From assembly GCF_019711195.1 (NCBI RefSeq), contig NZ_CP081299.1:4500001-4564000 (forward strand): DNA of 64,000 nt. Reading direction: 5' to 3'. The DNA is from Dyadobacter sp. NIV53 (lineage in GTDB: Bacteria > Bacteroidota > Bacteroidia > Cytophagales > Spirosomataceae). The notes beneath the pieces were generated by a model. It was not told the origin of the DNA. It did not search any database and saw nothing but the letters and a program-made list of their open reading frames with translations. Below, piece by piece: positions 8,560 to 18,199 of the stretch. Both the position numbers and the translations under genes were made by a program. The stretch's first letter is position 1; each line of letters opens with the position of its first letter.

Positions 8560-9354
8560 TTAAAAACCAATTGAGTTGCCTCCGTCTACCGGAAGTGAAA
8601 CACCGGTAATAAACTTTGCAGCAGGCGATGCCAGAAAAACTACTGCCCATCCCACGTCATCAGGTTTTCCCCAGGTTCCCATAGGCGTGCGGTCCATGGC
8701 TTTGTCCCGGCGTGAAGGATCGCCGTTCATGGCTGTGAGCATCATCGGTGTTTCTATAAAACCCGGTGCAACTGCATTTATCCTCACATTGTACGGAGAA
8801 AATTCAGTCGTCAGCGCTTTTACCATTCCGCCAACAGCTGATTTGGATGCGGTATAAGCCACTACACGGTCAATTCCGTACAAGGCAGCCATAGAAGTGA
8901 TCATAATAATGGAGCCTTGCTTTCGTGCAATCATCCGCTTTCCGCATTCTCTTGTTATAGAAAATACAGCATGCAGGTTGGTTTGTATAATCCGGTCAAA
9001 ATCTTCGTCTGTAACTTCTATGGCATGTTTTTTCATATTAATGCCGGCATTATTAACCAGAATGTCAATCGGGCCAAGCGCGTCTTCAATGTCGGCAATG
9101 AGCTGTGGTATGGTTTCCAGTTTGGTCACATCATTCACGAAATAACTGGCTTTTGCTCCCAACGATTTTACCGCTTCTTTAAGCACTTCTTCCCGCCGAC
9201 CAGTGATGACAACTTTTGCTCCCGCTTGTATCATGCATTGGGCTATGTAAAAACCAATTCCACTGCCACCGCCGGTAATTAGTGCCAATTGGCCTTCGAG
9301 GGAAAAAACGGAAGAAGAAGATTCTTCATTCGCACTATTTGTTACAGAAATCAT
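8560..9354 (-). CDS. SDR family oxidoreductase, candidate D-mannonate oxidoreductase (UxuB/YjmF-like)
   Basis: The 264-residue product is a classical short-chain dehydrogenase: cofactor motif TGGGSGIG at residues 27-34, NNAG at 101-104, catalytic S154, Y167 and K171 (YTASK), and the C-terminal TGVSLPVDGG. Family resemblance is to gluconate 5-dehydrogenase/KduD-like enzymes. Because the next gene upstream encodes mannonate dehydratase and alpha-glucuronidase, a fructuronate reductase role is plausible; in Bacillus subtilis the SDR YjmF (UxuB) sits beside UxuA. That assignment is inferred from context. Cytoplasmic, no signal peptide. It is 90 bases downstream of the alpha-glucuronidase stop. 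Confidence 0.88.
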   Translation of the reverse strand: MISVTNSANEESSSSVFSLEGQLALITGGGSGIGFYIAQCMIQAGAKVVITGRREEVLKEAVKSLGAKASYFVNDVTKLETIPQLIADIEDALGPIDILVNNAGINMKKHAIEVTDEDFDRIIQTNLHAVFSITRECGKRMIARKQGSIIMITSMAALYGIDRVVAYTASKSAVGGMVKALTTEFSPYNVRINAVAPGFIETPMMLTAMNGDPSRRDKAMDRTPMGTWGKPDDVGWAVVFLASPAAKFITGVSLPVDGGNSIGF

Positions 9355-9411
9355 TCGATTTATTAAAATATAAGTCTTTGAACCATTTAAACCACAATCA
9401 AATTTTAATCC

Positions 9412-9446
9412 GACAGCGGACAGCGGACAGCCGACAGCCGACAGCT
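9412..9446. repeat. Heptanucleotide tandem repeat GACAGC(G/C/T), five copies
   Basis: Five uninterrupted 7-base units (9412-9446) read GACAGCG twice, GACAGCC twice and GACAGCT once. The last unit overlaps the stop codon of the leftward alpha-glucuronidase frame (9445-9447). On the transcribed strand the array begins immediately at the stop and fills the first part of the gap before the SDR gene. Confidence 0.9.
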
Positions 9447-11562
9447 ATTTCAACTGATAAGTCCGTGTTATTTCCTTTACTTCGCTCAGTGTTCTTTCCG
9501 GCTTTATATAGGGTAGTGGAACAGGCATTTTTGAAAACTTCTGAAAATATAAAACACAGGCATCGCGCCACCACAAAGCTTCACGTTGCTGAACGGAAAG
9601 CCTGCCGGAAACATCCGCAAAAATATCAGGGTCAACCATTGGTTTTACTTTATTCCAGCTTTCCTGCATCACTGATACAGATTTCGCACCTTCATAATAA
9701 CGATAGCAAAGTTCGTCCCAGAGTGATCTTCCGGATGCTAATTTCTTATTCCAGGCCACATGATGAAACCAAAGTAAATAGGGTAGTGGGCAGGTTTCAG
9801 GATTTTCCCATTGCTTCTGAGTTTCAGCGGAGTATTGGTTCAATGCATTGTTACCGGTTTTTGTGCGGTCGAATCCAATCCCGTTTGGGTCCGCTTTGTG
9901 GTAATAAATAGCAGTCCAGTCAGGCCGTGCACTTTTTTCTAACCAGGGTTCGGGGCCAAAATGTAGATTTTGCCCCATCAGATGATGCAGACCAAGCGGT
10001 GTTGTGAAATTGACGTAGTTTTCTCTTGAACCGGATAATAGACCTGTGATAACTTTGACTGCTTTTGGCTCTTGTGTCAAAGTCATTTTTGTCCATTCTT
10101 CCGCAATGGTTTCCGAAGTTAGTGTATGATCCCAGGCGAGTCTGCCGAATGCATACCAATTCGCTTGTCCGATTGTATGTCCCGTCCAGTTCCGGTCTGA
10201 GCCTGTGTTGGCAACTCCTGCTATGGCTGTTTTTTCATATTTATGTAAGCTGCCGTCAACGACTTTCGCAACACTTGATCCTTTTCCACTTGCATAAGTA
10301 TCAGCATCAAGGCATTCTTTAAACAATGGGGCGAGGAAAACAAAATTAGTTGTAAATCCCAGATATTCCTGTGTAATCTGAAATTCCATAGCCAAAGGCG
10401 TTTTAGGCATGGCTCCAAAAAGCGGACTGAATGGTTCACGAGGCTGAAAATCAATCGGGCCATTTTTAACCTGTACCATTGCATTGGGTTTGAACTGCCC
10501 ATCCAAAGGTTTAAACTCGTCATAAGCTGCCTTGAAACGGTCTCCATTTGCGTCGGCTTTGTAAACAAAGGCACGCCAGATTACTACACCATTAAAAGGT
10601 GCCAATGCATCGGCGAGCATATTTGCTCCATCTGCATGGTTGCGTCCGTAATCCTGCGGCCCGGGCTCACCTTCTGAATTTGCTTTAACCAAAAAACCTC
10701 CAAAATCAGGAATAGCGGCGTAAATTTCTTTTGTTTTTTCGATCCACCATTGTTTCACTTTTGGGTCAAGCGGGTCGGAAGTTGTTAGTCCGCCCAATAT
10801 TTTAGGAGCCGCAAAATTGATCGACATAAAAACCTTAATTCCATATGGACGAAATACGCCGGCCAAGGCCTTTACTTTCGGTAAGTATTCTGGAGTCAGA
10901 AACCGGGCGCTTGCATTAACATTATTGACTACCGTACTATTTATTCCGATTGAAGCATTCGCTCTTGCATAATCCTGATATCTCGGATCGAGGCGTTCGG
11001 GTAATTCAAACCATTTCCAAAGTGAAGATCCGGCATAACCACGTTCAATAGTTCCGTTAGGATTATCCCAATGATTAAGCATCCGAAGCTGTATTTTCGG
11101 ACTCGACGTAATGTCGATCTTATCCACCGAATTTCCGGTTTGTATTTGTGTCAAAAATGCAAAACTGCCGTACAACAATCCCTTATCGCTTTTGGCAGCA
11201 ATAATAAAGTCAGAACCATTTTTATAAATATGGTAACCTTCGTCATTTGCCAGTTTTTCAGAAGGATTTATTCTTAAAAAAATATTTCCACCTTTCGGTA
11301 AAGATTTCAACTGGATTGATATTTTCTTTCCTAGCAATCCTTGCAAACCTGATTGCAATTCATCCGTCGCTGTTTTGCTAACCGGACTAATTTTATCAAC
11401 AACAATGGCATTGAGTGCTAATGCATATTCTTTTCTTTTAGCCTCGTTTTTGATCAGATCGTATTTTAACCACAAGCGATAACCGTCGTCGGCAAAAGCT
11501 GTATAGCTGAAAAGCGTACATATAAGCAAAATACTTAACTGAAAAGAACGCCGGATTGCCAT
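9445..11562 (-). CDS. GH67 alpha-glucuronidase, in frame with upstream uxuA
   Basis: This 705-residue segment is a full-length GH67 alpha-glucuronidase, which removes (4-O-methyl)glucuronic acid from the non-reducing end of xylo-oligosaccharides. Family segments include KANSEGEPGPQDYGRNHADG (general acid region), EFQITQEYLGFT, GVANTGSDRNWTGH, WYAFGRLAWD and HHVAWNKKL. It begins at an ATG (11562) with a complete signal peptide (MAIRRSF, a hydrophobic stretch, then TAFA before DDG), indicating periplasmic location. The same frame is open upstream through a complete mannonate dehydratase, with no stop between, so the ATG is internal to a 1095-codon frame. Translation either starts internally here or yields a fusion. 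The heptamer array begins at the stop. Confidence 0.93.
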   Translation of the reverse strand: MAIRRSFQLSILLICTLFSYTAFADDGYRLWLKYDLIKNEAKRKEYALALNAIVVDKISPVSKTATDELQSGLQGLLGKKISIQLKSLPKGGNIFLRINPSEKLANDEGYHIYKNGSDFIIAAKSDKGLLYGSFAFLTQIQTGNSVDKIDITSSPKIQLRMLNHWDNPNGTIERGYAGSSLWKWFELPERLDPRYQDYARANASIGINSTVVNNVNASARFLTPEYLPKVKALAGVFRPYGIKVFMSINFAAPKILGGLTTSDPLDPKVKQWWIEKTKEIYAAIPDFGGFLVKANSEGEPGPQDYGRNHADGANMLADALAPFNGVVIWRAFVYKADANGDRFKAAYDEFKPLDGQFKPNAMVQVKNGPIDFQPREPFSPLFGAMPKTPLAMEFQITQEYLGFTTNFVFLAPLFKECLDADTYASGKGSSVAKVVDGSLHKYEKTAIAGVANTGSDRNWTGHTIGQANWYAFGRLAWDHTLTSETIAEEWTKMTLTQEPKAVKVITGLLSGSRENYVNFTTPLGLHHLMGQNLHFGPEPWLEKSARPDWTAIYYHKADPNGIGFDRTKTGNNALNQYSAETQKQWENPETCPLPYLLWFHHVAWNKKLASGRSLWDELCYRYYEGAKSVSVMQESWNKVKPMVDPDIFADVSGRLSVQQREALWWRDACVLYFQKFSKMPVPLPYIKPERTLSEVKEITRTYQLK

Positions 11563-12732
11563 TTCCAGTCCGCGTAATTCAGCCAGTGCCTTCAGCCTGC
11601 CGATGGCTGAATAACCGGGATAAGTTTTTTTGTGCAGATCGTCCAGCATTTGAAAACCATGATCCGGGCGCATTGGTAATTCATATTCGGTATAGCCCGA
11701 ATCTTTTCGTTTTTGTTCTTCTTCCAGTAAAGCTTTTACCACTTCATACATGTCCACATCGCCGTTCAGATGCGGAGCTTCATGGAAATTTCTGGTTCCC
11801 GGTTCCCTTTTAGTGGTACGCAAATGAACAAAGTGTATTCTGTCGCCAAACCGGTTTATGATATTCACTAAATCGTTATCAGCTCTTACGCCCAAAGATC
11901 CGGTACAAAATGTGATACCATTTGCGCGCACATCACTTGCATGCATCAGCTGTTCAAAATCTGCTTCTGTACTTACTACTCTCGACAAACCTAATAATGA
12001 CCTCGGTGGATCGTCCGGATGAATACACAGATTAATACCCAGTTCCTGAGCAAACGGAGCGACCTGTTTTACAAAATAATACAGGTTTTCACGCAGCTCT
12101 TTATCACCTATATTTTCATATTCATCCAGTACACTCTGGAAAACAGTCAGATCAAACGCTTCCTCTGAACCGGGAAGTCCAAGCAAAACAGTATTGGTCA
12201 GTGTTGCAATTTCCTCTGTCGACATGCTCCGGAATTTATTATAGGCAGATTCCTGGATCTCAGGTTCATAATCAAACCCTGCGTTAAGCCGTCTGAGAAT
12301 ATAGAGATCAAACAAAGCAAAATCTTCCCAAACGAAACGTAATGTTTTATGTCCCTCCGGCAAAATGTAATCAAGCTGCGTACGCGACCAGTCCAGTACT
12401 GGCATGAAGTTGTAGCAAACCGTTTTTATACCGCAAGTCGCCAGATTCTGAAGAGATTCTTTGTAGTTTTTAATATATAATTCCCTTGTTGGAAGTCCTT
12501 TTTTAATATGTTCATGAACAGGAAGGCTTTCAACAACAGACCAATTTAGGGGAGTATATTGCTGATTTCCAGCCTCAATAATTCGTTTTCTTTCTTCTAT
12601 TGCTTCAACTGACCACACATCACCAACAGGGATCTGGTGTAATGCGCTTACAATTCCCGTGCATCCGGCCTGACGAATATCCATTAATGAAACCGGATCA
12701 TTGGGGCCGAACCAACGCATGGTATGTATCAT
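11563..12732 (-). CDS. uxuA: Mannonate dehydratase, first 390 codons of a frame continuing into GH67
   Basis: UxuA dehydrates D-mannonate to 2-keto-3-deoxy-D-gluconate in the glucuronate pathway. The 390 residues match the family from MRWFGPNDPVSL to the usual end GYSAIGRLKALAELRGLE; the metal ligands of characterised enzymes are present as H238 (CIHPDDPP), C276 (TFCTGSLG), H303 (HFVHLR) and D357 (MRPDHG). Length is normal (about 390-395). There is no stop codon after residue 390: the frame runs directly into the GH67 start ATG at 11562. The given end therefore marks the domain boundary, not a stop. It is the first gene of the leftward cluster, with 102 bases to the divergent esterase gene. 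Confidence 0.93.
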
Positions 12733-12834
12733 AAAAATAAAGTCAGTAATAAAGGTTCTGTATGGAGTAAGAGACGCAATTGGTAAGAATTGCCCTTACA
12801 GGTAAAGAAATTGAATAATTTCCTTTTACTAAAT

Positions 12835-13917
12835 ATGAAAAACATACTGTTCCTTTTATTCATAAGTTGCACTGCCACAGCTCAAAGTGATTTGATCGAT
12901 ATCTCATTAAAGCCTTTCTGGAAAGGGAAAACGATGTATAATGAATCGGTACTGATGATTTCGAAAGAGGGAAAACCAGCAGAGGCGCAACTTTTGTTTA
13001 AGCCAAAACATATTCTTTCCGTCAGAAATTCTGCATTAAACATTGAATACAAGAAAGATGTAGATTGGGAATATAAGGATGGAAAACTTAAACTGATGCC
13101 TGGTTCAAGCGCAGTTTATATGACCAATGATGAGTTATATCCGGATTCGACAAAAAATGTATTTCCTAAAAAAGGCGGAGGAAAAGTTTTGTTCCACGAA
13201 GGTTCTTACTTTCATGAGCATCAATTGGCCATAACTTATAAACATGCCAAAAACGGCTGGAAGGGCGTTATCCCAATTTTTCAGGGTGAAAATCTGCCTC
13301 ATACTATTGAGAAATTGAAACTTAAACAGGCCATACATTTGCTGCTTTATGGTGATAGTATTGCTGCCGGAGCCAATGCCAGTGGAAAATCCAGCGCATC
13401 TCCCAATTTGCCGGACTGGGGAAACCTGATTACCGAAAAATTGAAACGATTTTATAAAGCTTCGGTAACATTTACCAATACGGCAGTTGGTGGAATGGAT
13501 TCAAAATGGGGGAAGAATAATGTACAGAAACTGGTTGCCGACCACAATCCGGATCTGGTAATTATTGCATTTGGTATGAATGACGGAACCGGAAAAATGG
13601 AGCCTCAGCAGTTTAAAGCTAATATCCAGGAGATTATCGAGCGTGTTAAAGAAAATAATAAAAACACAGAATTTATCCTGGTAACTCCGATGCTTCCAAA
13701 TCCTGAATCATTTTTTACAGGAACACAGGCTGAGTTTAAAAGTGTTCTGGAAGAATTAACAATGCAGGGAATTGTACTTGCAGACATGACAACAGTACAC
13801 AGGGAATTACTGAAATACAAATCGTATCAGGATATGACGGGCAATAATATAAACCATCCCAATGACTTTTTGATCCGCTGGTATGCACAGGAAATTGTGG
13901 GTATTTTGGTTCCCTAA
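12835..13917 (+). CDS. SGNH/GDSL-type esterase, secreted, with N-terminal beta domain
   Basis: The 360-residue product has a short signal peptide (cleavage after TATAQ), a beta-rich N-terminal domain of about 150 residues and a C-terminal SGNH hydrolase. The nucleophile block is LLYGDSIAAGANA (Ser near residue 175), the oxyanion Asn lies in IIAFGMNDGTG (near 248), and the catalytic His is in NHPNDFLIRW (near 341). Exported enzymes of this layout in Bacteroidota are usually carbohydrate esterases that remove acetyl groups from plant polysaccharides; placement opposite the alpha-glucuronidase cluster fits xylan deacetylation, but this is inference. ATG at 12835 is chosen over an upstream in-frame TTG because it starts the signal peptide. 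Confidence 0.88.
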   Translation: MKNILFLLFISCTATAQSDLIDISLKPFWKGKTMYNESVLMISKEGKPAEAQLLFKPKHILSVRNSALNIEYKKDVDWEYKDGKLKLMPGSSAVYMTNDELYPDSTKNVFPKKGGGKVLFHEGSYFHEHQLAITYKHAKNGWKGVIPIFQGENLPHTIEKLKLKQAIHLLLYGDSIAAGANASGKSSASPNLPDWGNLITEKLKRFYKASVTFTNTAVGGMDSKWGKNNVQKLVADHNPDLVIIAFGMNDGTGKMEPQQFKANIQEIIERVKENNKNTEFILVTPMLPNPESFFTGTQAEFKSVLEELTMQGIVLADMTTVHRELLKYKSYQDMTGNNINHPNDFLIRWYAQEIVGILVP

Positions 13918-13971
13918 ATTCAATTTCTGATTTAATTAAAAAATCAGTATTTTTGAAAAAAGCAGAACATT

Positions 13972-14526
13972 ATGGAAGCGGTAGCTGAAAAACTTTATAC
14001 TCTGGAAGAATACCTTGCCTTTTGCGAAACGCATGAAGGACGTTTTGAATATGTAAACGGAGAGATTATAGAGATGTCAGGAGAATCAGTTACAGCTAAT
14101 CAGATTGCGGGAAATATCCATTTTTATTTACGTGGGTTACTTACAGGACAATCTTATATTTTTATTCAAAATGCGGTTAAATTACAGGTGCAGGAAAGCA
14201 AAGTTTTCCGTATACCTGATTTTTTGATTTTTAGAAAAAGCGGGAATAAACTTAAATATGCTACCGAACCGGTTCTTATTGTGGAGGTTATTTCTGAAAG
14301 TACTGCGAAAACAGATCGTACAACTAAATTAAACGAATATCGGTTATTACCTTCTCTCCAGTATTACCTGATTGTTGAACAGGAAAGTTGTTTTGTAGAA
14401 ATCTATATTCGTGAAGGAGAACGGTGGTATGTAGAGTTTTATGACAAGTTAGACGAGAGTATTGCTCTGCCCTTTTTCAATATAAACATGCCGGTAAGTA
14501 CAGTTTATGAAGAAATTCTCTTTTAG
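13972..14526 (+). CDS. Uma2 family (DUF820) nuclease-fold protein
   Basis: The 184-residue product is a Uma2/PF05685 protein with a PD-(D/E)XK-like core: YVNGEIIEMSGES, RIPDFLIFRK (Asp), VLIVEVISEST (Glu-Val) and the K in TTKLNEYRLLPSLQYYLIVEQ. The family is widespread and often expanded in cyanobacteria and Cytophagales; no biological role is settled. It starts 54 bases after the esterase stop and may be read through from it. No signal peptide. Confidence 0.9.
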   Translation: MEAVAEKLYTLEEYLAFCETHEGRFEYVNGEIIEMSGESVTANQIAGNIHFYLRGLLTGQSYIFIQNAVKLQVQESKVFRIPDFLIFRKSGNKLKYATEPVLIVEVISESTAKTDRTTKLNEYRLLPSLQYYLIVEQESCFVEIYIREGERWYVEFYDKLDESIALPFFNINMPVSTVYEEILF

Positions 14527-14554
14527 ATTGAATTACGCCTTTGTATTAGTACTA

Positions 14555-15931
14555 TCAATTAATCTCCCTCACAAAAATCTGCTGAGCAGAGTCTTTTCCA
14601 TTTTTTATCAAACGATTAAAAGCAATCGTCTTTCCATTGGGTGACCATACTGCATTAGTTGGTGCAGGATTTGTTGGTTTTGTTATTATTTCAAAACGTT
14701 CTTTAAAATCATAGTTTCCCAATTTGCATAAAACGTAACTTCCATTCCAAACATAACTTACGCGTTGGCCATCAGGATGCCAGCGTATATTTCCTGATAC
14801 ATCAGATCCATGTTCAGTTAATTGAACCGGTTTTCCTCCATTGGGAGAAATTATAAACACCTGCTGAATCCCGTTTTTGTCGAAAGCCATAAAAGCCAGA
14901 TAACCGCCATCCGGCGAAGATCTTACAATTCCTGAACAACCTGGTTTCTCTGAATTGGCTGTGTAGGTAAGTCTGCGTTGCAGAGTCCCCTTCGGCGGCA
15001 TTGGCAATGTAGTTTTTGTTCCTTCAAGCGGCCCATGTTCGCCTGGCTGTGTAATATCTTCCGGTATATCCACAATGAAAACTTCGGGCACCGCTTTGTT
15101 TTTTTGACCCGGAACTGTTCCTAAAAAAGCTCTTGCTATTTGTCTTTTGCCAACTTTATTGATGTAGCCATTTTGCCCAACCCAACTGTCGCCCGCTGCA
15201 TTACTGATCTCGTCGGTTCCCGGCGTTGGTTCAGGCACTACGCGGACCACCAGTGCACTGAACCACGTTCCGGAAATATTTTCACTATTCTGATCAACAA
15301 TAACAGGTTTTATTTTTTTTGAAACACCAATAGTTCTCAGGTTCTGTTTTGTGCCGGTTGAATCTTCCAATGCCTTCATGATCGCATCATTGTAGGTAAA
15401 TCCAATCCATTGTCCGTTGCCGCTCCATTCGTGCCGATGCGTCCCGCCACGTAAAGCTCCGGGTGTATAGGGAAATGTCATATCGCGTGCATCCATAAAG
15501 ATCGGAACATTCGGATCAGAATCTTGCACAATAACGCCAGTCCGCCGCCATTGCTGATAGGGATTTGCCTCACTACTGCTCGCCAGGCCGTGAATAAAAA
15601 CCACAGAATTTTCCTTTGGATTGTAACTTACTGCACCCGCTCCGGGTCCCCAGACCTGGTTGTTTTTTATTTCGTACAGAATCCTTTTTTCACCGGTAAG
15701 AATATTAACTTTTTCAATTTTTGAGGAGGCCGCAATACCACCGCTGTCAGTACGCGTATCATACACTAACCATTCGCCGTCGGGAGAGAAATTGTCATTA
15801 TTGTCCAGATCGTGATGATAGCTCAGATCATTGGTAATTTGTTTTTCTTCCAAATCCGGTTTTGTTTGACAGGAATTTATAAATGTGGCTGCTGCAATAA
15901 TTAAAATCGAATTTATAAATAAAGAGGACAT
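14555..15931 (-). CDS. DUF3748 TolB-like beta-propeller lipoprotein
   Basis: The 458-residue product has a lipoprotein signal (lipobox FINSC near residue 21) and a six- or seven-bladed TolB/PD40-type propeller: NDNFSPDGEWLVYDTR, SSPDGGYLAFMAFDKNG, GNIRWHPDGQRVSYVWNG and VWSPNGKTIAFNR. The segment GALRGGTHRHEWSGNGQWIGFTYND is typical of DUF3748 proteins. No enzymatic residues are evident; a binding or scaffold role at the envelope is likely. It is the last gene of the leftward cluster, starting 12 bases after the upstream gene's stop, so cotranscription is nearly certain. Confidence 0.85.
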   Translation of the reverse strand: MSSLFINSILIIAAATFINSCQTKPDLEEKQITNDLSYHHDLDNNDNFSPDGEWLVYDTRTDSGGIAASSKIEKVNILTGEKRILYEIKNNQVWGPGAGAVSYNPKENSVVFIHGLASSSEANPYQQWRRTGVIVQDSDPNVPIFMDARDMTFPYTPGALRGGTHRHEWSGNGQWIGFTYNDAIMKALEDSTGTKQNLRTIGVSKKIKPVIVDQNSENISGTWFSALVVRVVPEPTPGTDEISNAAGDSWVGQNGYINKVGKRQIARAFLGTVPGQKNKAVPEVFIVDIPEDITQPGEHGPLEGTKTTLPMPPKGTLQRRLTYTANSEKPGCSGIVRSSPDGGYLAFMAFDKNGIQQVFIISPNGGKPVQLTEHGSDVSGNIRWHPDGQRVSYVWNGSYVLCKLGNYDFKERFEIITKPTNPAPTNAVWSPNGKTIAFNRLIKNGKDSAQQIFVREIN

Positions 15932-15943
15932 ATTCGCTGAAAA

Positions 15944-18166
15944 TTATTTTTTGACCGGCGCACTAATCACTTTTAGATAGCGCCCCATCCAGTAAGGCAA
16001 TAGCCAGATATCGCCGGCACTGTGTTCCGATTCGCCGTTCCCGCCATTACGATCCAGATTAAACATATTCGCGTTATGCCTTTGTATCGGTCTTTCGTCT
16101 GGTGGAAGCACTTCTTTTATAGTTTGTTTACGAAAATTATCATCGGTCATTTCAATATCTTTTCTGTGGCTATTCCGGATTCCCCAGTCGATCAGATCCA
16201 GCGGATGTTCCTGTAAATACCAGACAGCCTCTTTCAGGTCAAATTCTTTGGTTCCGGTCAAAGCAGTGAAAATATTCCATGCACCTTCCTTTTCGGCTCT
16301 TTCTGCCTTCCAGTGATCAATAATTGATTCTTTGTATTTTGCTTTCAGTGTATCATTGAACGCATAACGGTACAAACCCCAATAGCCCAGAAAGTACATT
16401 TCATCGTCCGAATGGTTCCAGCCGTCGGACATATGTTTGCTGTGCTCATCGGCGTCTTCCGGTGCTTTTCCAATGAAATCCATCGTACGCATCATGTTTT
16501 CCAGGTAACCATATTTGGTCATCAGCTCAAAAGCTTTGGTCTTGTATTTTTCTTTTTTTGTAAAATGATAAGCTGTCTGGAGCATGGCTACAATGTTGGA
16601 AGAATTCAGTTTTCTGTCGCCGACGTTAAGCGGAAACGCATTGACATACTCAGAGTTCCACTTGCCCCACATTGTAGGTTTTCCGTCAAAATCAATCAGA
16701 TACATATCGTTTTTTACAATATGTGACATTACAGTGTCGATCAGGGCAACAGCGCGTTTTTTCAGGTTTACATCATCAACCAGCTCAGCCATAGCTCCGA
16801 ATGCGAAAATGTGGCCGATTATTTCATCGCTGCTCGTAGTCGATTTCCAGTCCCATTCTTTTTCAGGTGAATGCTGCCAGCGATCGGAGTCACTTAACTG
16901 ATCGATATTGCCGGCTCTTTCGAATGATCTGGCAGGAAAACCGGGTAATCCGGTAATGGAATACAATCTTTCCATTGCATCCAGTGATTCACGGCAATTC
17001 TGAAGTGCAACGGGATCCTTGGTTACGCTGTACCGGAAAATTTCACCGCCTAAATACATGGAAGTCCAAAGGCCGTCATTGTCAGAATCTTCCATAAAAC
17101 CGGTAGATAATTTGCCGTGATCCATTCCCCTGACCGAGGCATTGAAGCCATTCCTGATATGTCTCGATCTTACCTGTTCTTCATAGTACATGGCTTTTTC
17201 TTCCAGTGTCATTTCTTTAAATGCTATTTGTCCAAGCCCGGCAGAAGTTAATAGCAGTACAGAATTTTTTGGGCCTTCGGAAATATGCAAAACCCTGTTG
17301 CCAGGTAACCAGCGTTCACCATTATAATAATCAAATTTACCATCAGAACGTAACGAAAAAGCTCCTTCGTTTGATCCAAACCAGGTTTTATTATTTATTT
17401 CTTCAACTGCAGTTATGCTGGTAACCGGAAGTTTTTTTTGGATTTCTCCTGTTTGCTTTTTTGAAGAAACGCTGAATTTTATATATCCATCGGTAGTACC
17501 AATAATGATATTCTGGTTATTCTGGATTAGATCAAAAGCAGTGAAATTAGCCCCGTCCAGAAGCTTAGTCAGTTTAGAACTGTTTACATTAAAAGTATAA
17601 AGTGATTTTTTTCCAAGAACCCAGAACTGATCTGTATTTTCCTGAAACCGGATTGCAATCACCTCATCGTCCTGTAAAGTACCATTCCAGAGATTTTTGG
17701 AATCTTTAATCAGCTGCAAAGATTTTCCGTCGGAAATCATAAATGTAAAATCCTTCCCTCCTTTAAATAAATGTGCATGAGGTAGTGTATGGGAAGAAAA
17801 TAACTTTCCGGCCCAGGCATTACTGAACACAACCTTGTCTGTCAGATAAACCAGCTGATCCTGATAAGATCCGATTGCTGAGATTTTTTTATCTTTCATA
17901 AACCGGTAAGAATGATCCGGTTCAATACTGCCCTGATATAAAAATTGTCCGTCAGATGGATGCTGCAGGCCTTTGCTTGAAAGAATCTGAATAACACCAT
18001 TGCGATCGGAATATGCCTGGATTGTTTTGAGCTTTGTTGTATCTGAATAGTATTTGATACTGTAATCCTGTAAGAACGGTTTATCATTATAAACAGATTG
18101 GGCAAAGACTTTGCAACGCGAAAAAGCAAACACGTACAGGAAGGATAAAAATAGGAGCTTGTTCAT
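15944..18166 (-). CDS. Propeller plus helical-domain protein A (Reg_prop-like N-terminus, unassigned catalytic-like C-terminus)
   Basis: The 740-residue product has a signal peptide (cleavage near VFAQS), an N-terminal half that reads as a two-component-regulator-type propeller (for example WFGSNEGAFSLRSDGKF) up to about residue 330, and a C-terminal half that is strongly helical and resembles (alpha/alpha) toroid enzymes. Conserved points shared with the paralogue at 19530-21761: DSDNDGLWTSMYLGGEIFRY (near 360), TTSSDEIIGHIF (near 445), YLENMMR, HPLDLIDWGI (near 653) and a terminal WLLPYWMGRYLK. There is no transmembrane, kinase or DNA-binding domain, so this is not a hybrid two-component sensor. 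I cannot name the enzyme family. It lies 63 bases after the sialidase-like gene. Confidence 0.8.
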   Translation of the reverse strand: MNKLLFLSFLYVFAFSRCKVFAQSVYNDKPFLQDYSIKYYSDTTKLKTIQAYSDRNGVIQILSSKGLQHPSDGQFLYQGSIEPDHSYRFMKDKKISAIGSYQDQLVYLTDKVVFSNAWAGKLFSSHTLPHAHLFKGGKDFTFMISDGKSLQLIKDSKNLWNGTLQDDEVIAIRFQENTDQFWVLGKKSLYTFNVNSSKLTKLLDGANFTAFDLIQNNQNIIIGTTDGYIKFSVSSKKQTGEIQKKLPVTSITAVEEINNKTWFGSNEGAFSLRSDGKFDYYNGERWLPGNRVLHISEGPKNSVLLLTSAGLGQIAFKEMTLEEKAMYYEEQVRSRHIRNGFNASVRGMDHGKLSTGFMEDSDNDGLWTSMYLGGEIFRYSVTKDPVALQNCRESLDAMERLYSITGLPGFPARSFERAGNIDQLSDSDRWQHSPEKEWDWKSTTSSDEIIGHIFAFGAMAELVDDVNLKKRAVALIDTVMSHIVKNDMYLIDFDGKPTMWGKWNSEYVNAFPLNVGDRKLNSSNIVAMLQTAYHFTKKEKYKTKAFELMTKYGYLENMMRTMDFIGKAPEDADEHSKHMSDGWNHSDDEMYFLGYWGLYRYAFNDTLKAKYKESIIDHWKAERAEKEGAWNIFTALTGTKEFDLKEAVWYLQEHPLDLIDWGIRNSHRKDIEMTDDNFRKQTIKEVLPPDERPIQRHNANMFNLDRNGGNGESEHSAGDIWLLPYWMGRYLKVISAPVKK

Positions 18167-18199
18167 TTATGATATAGGTTTAGGTTTTTTTTACGTCAT

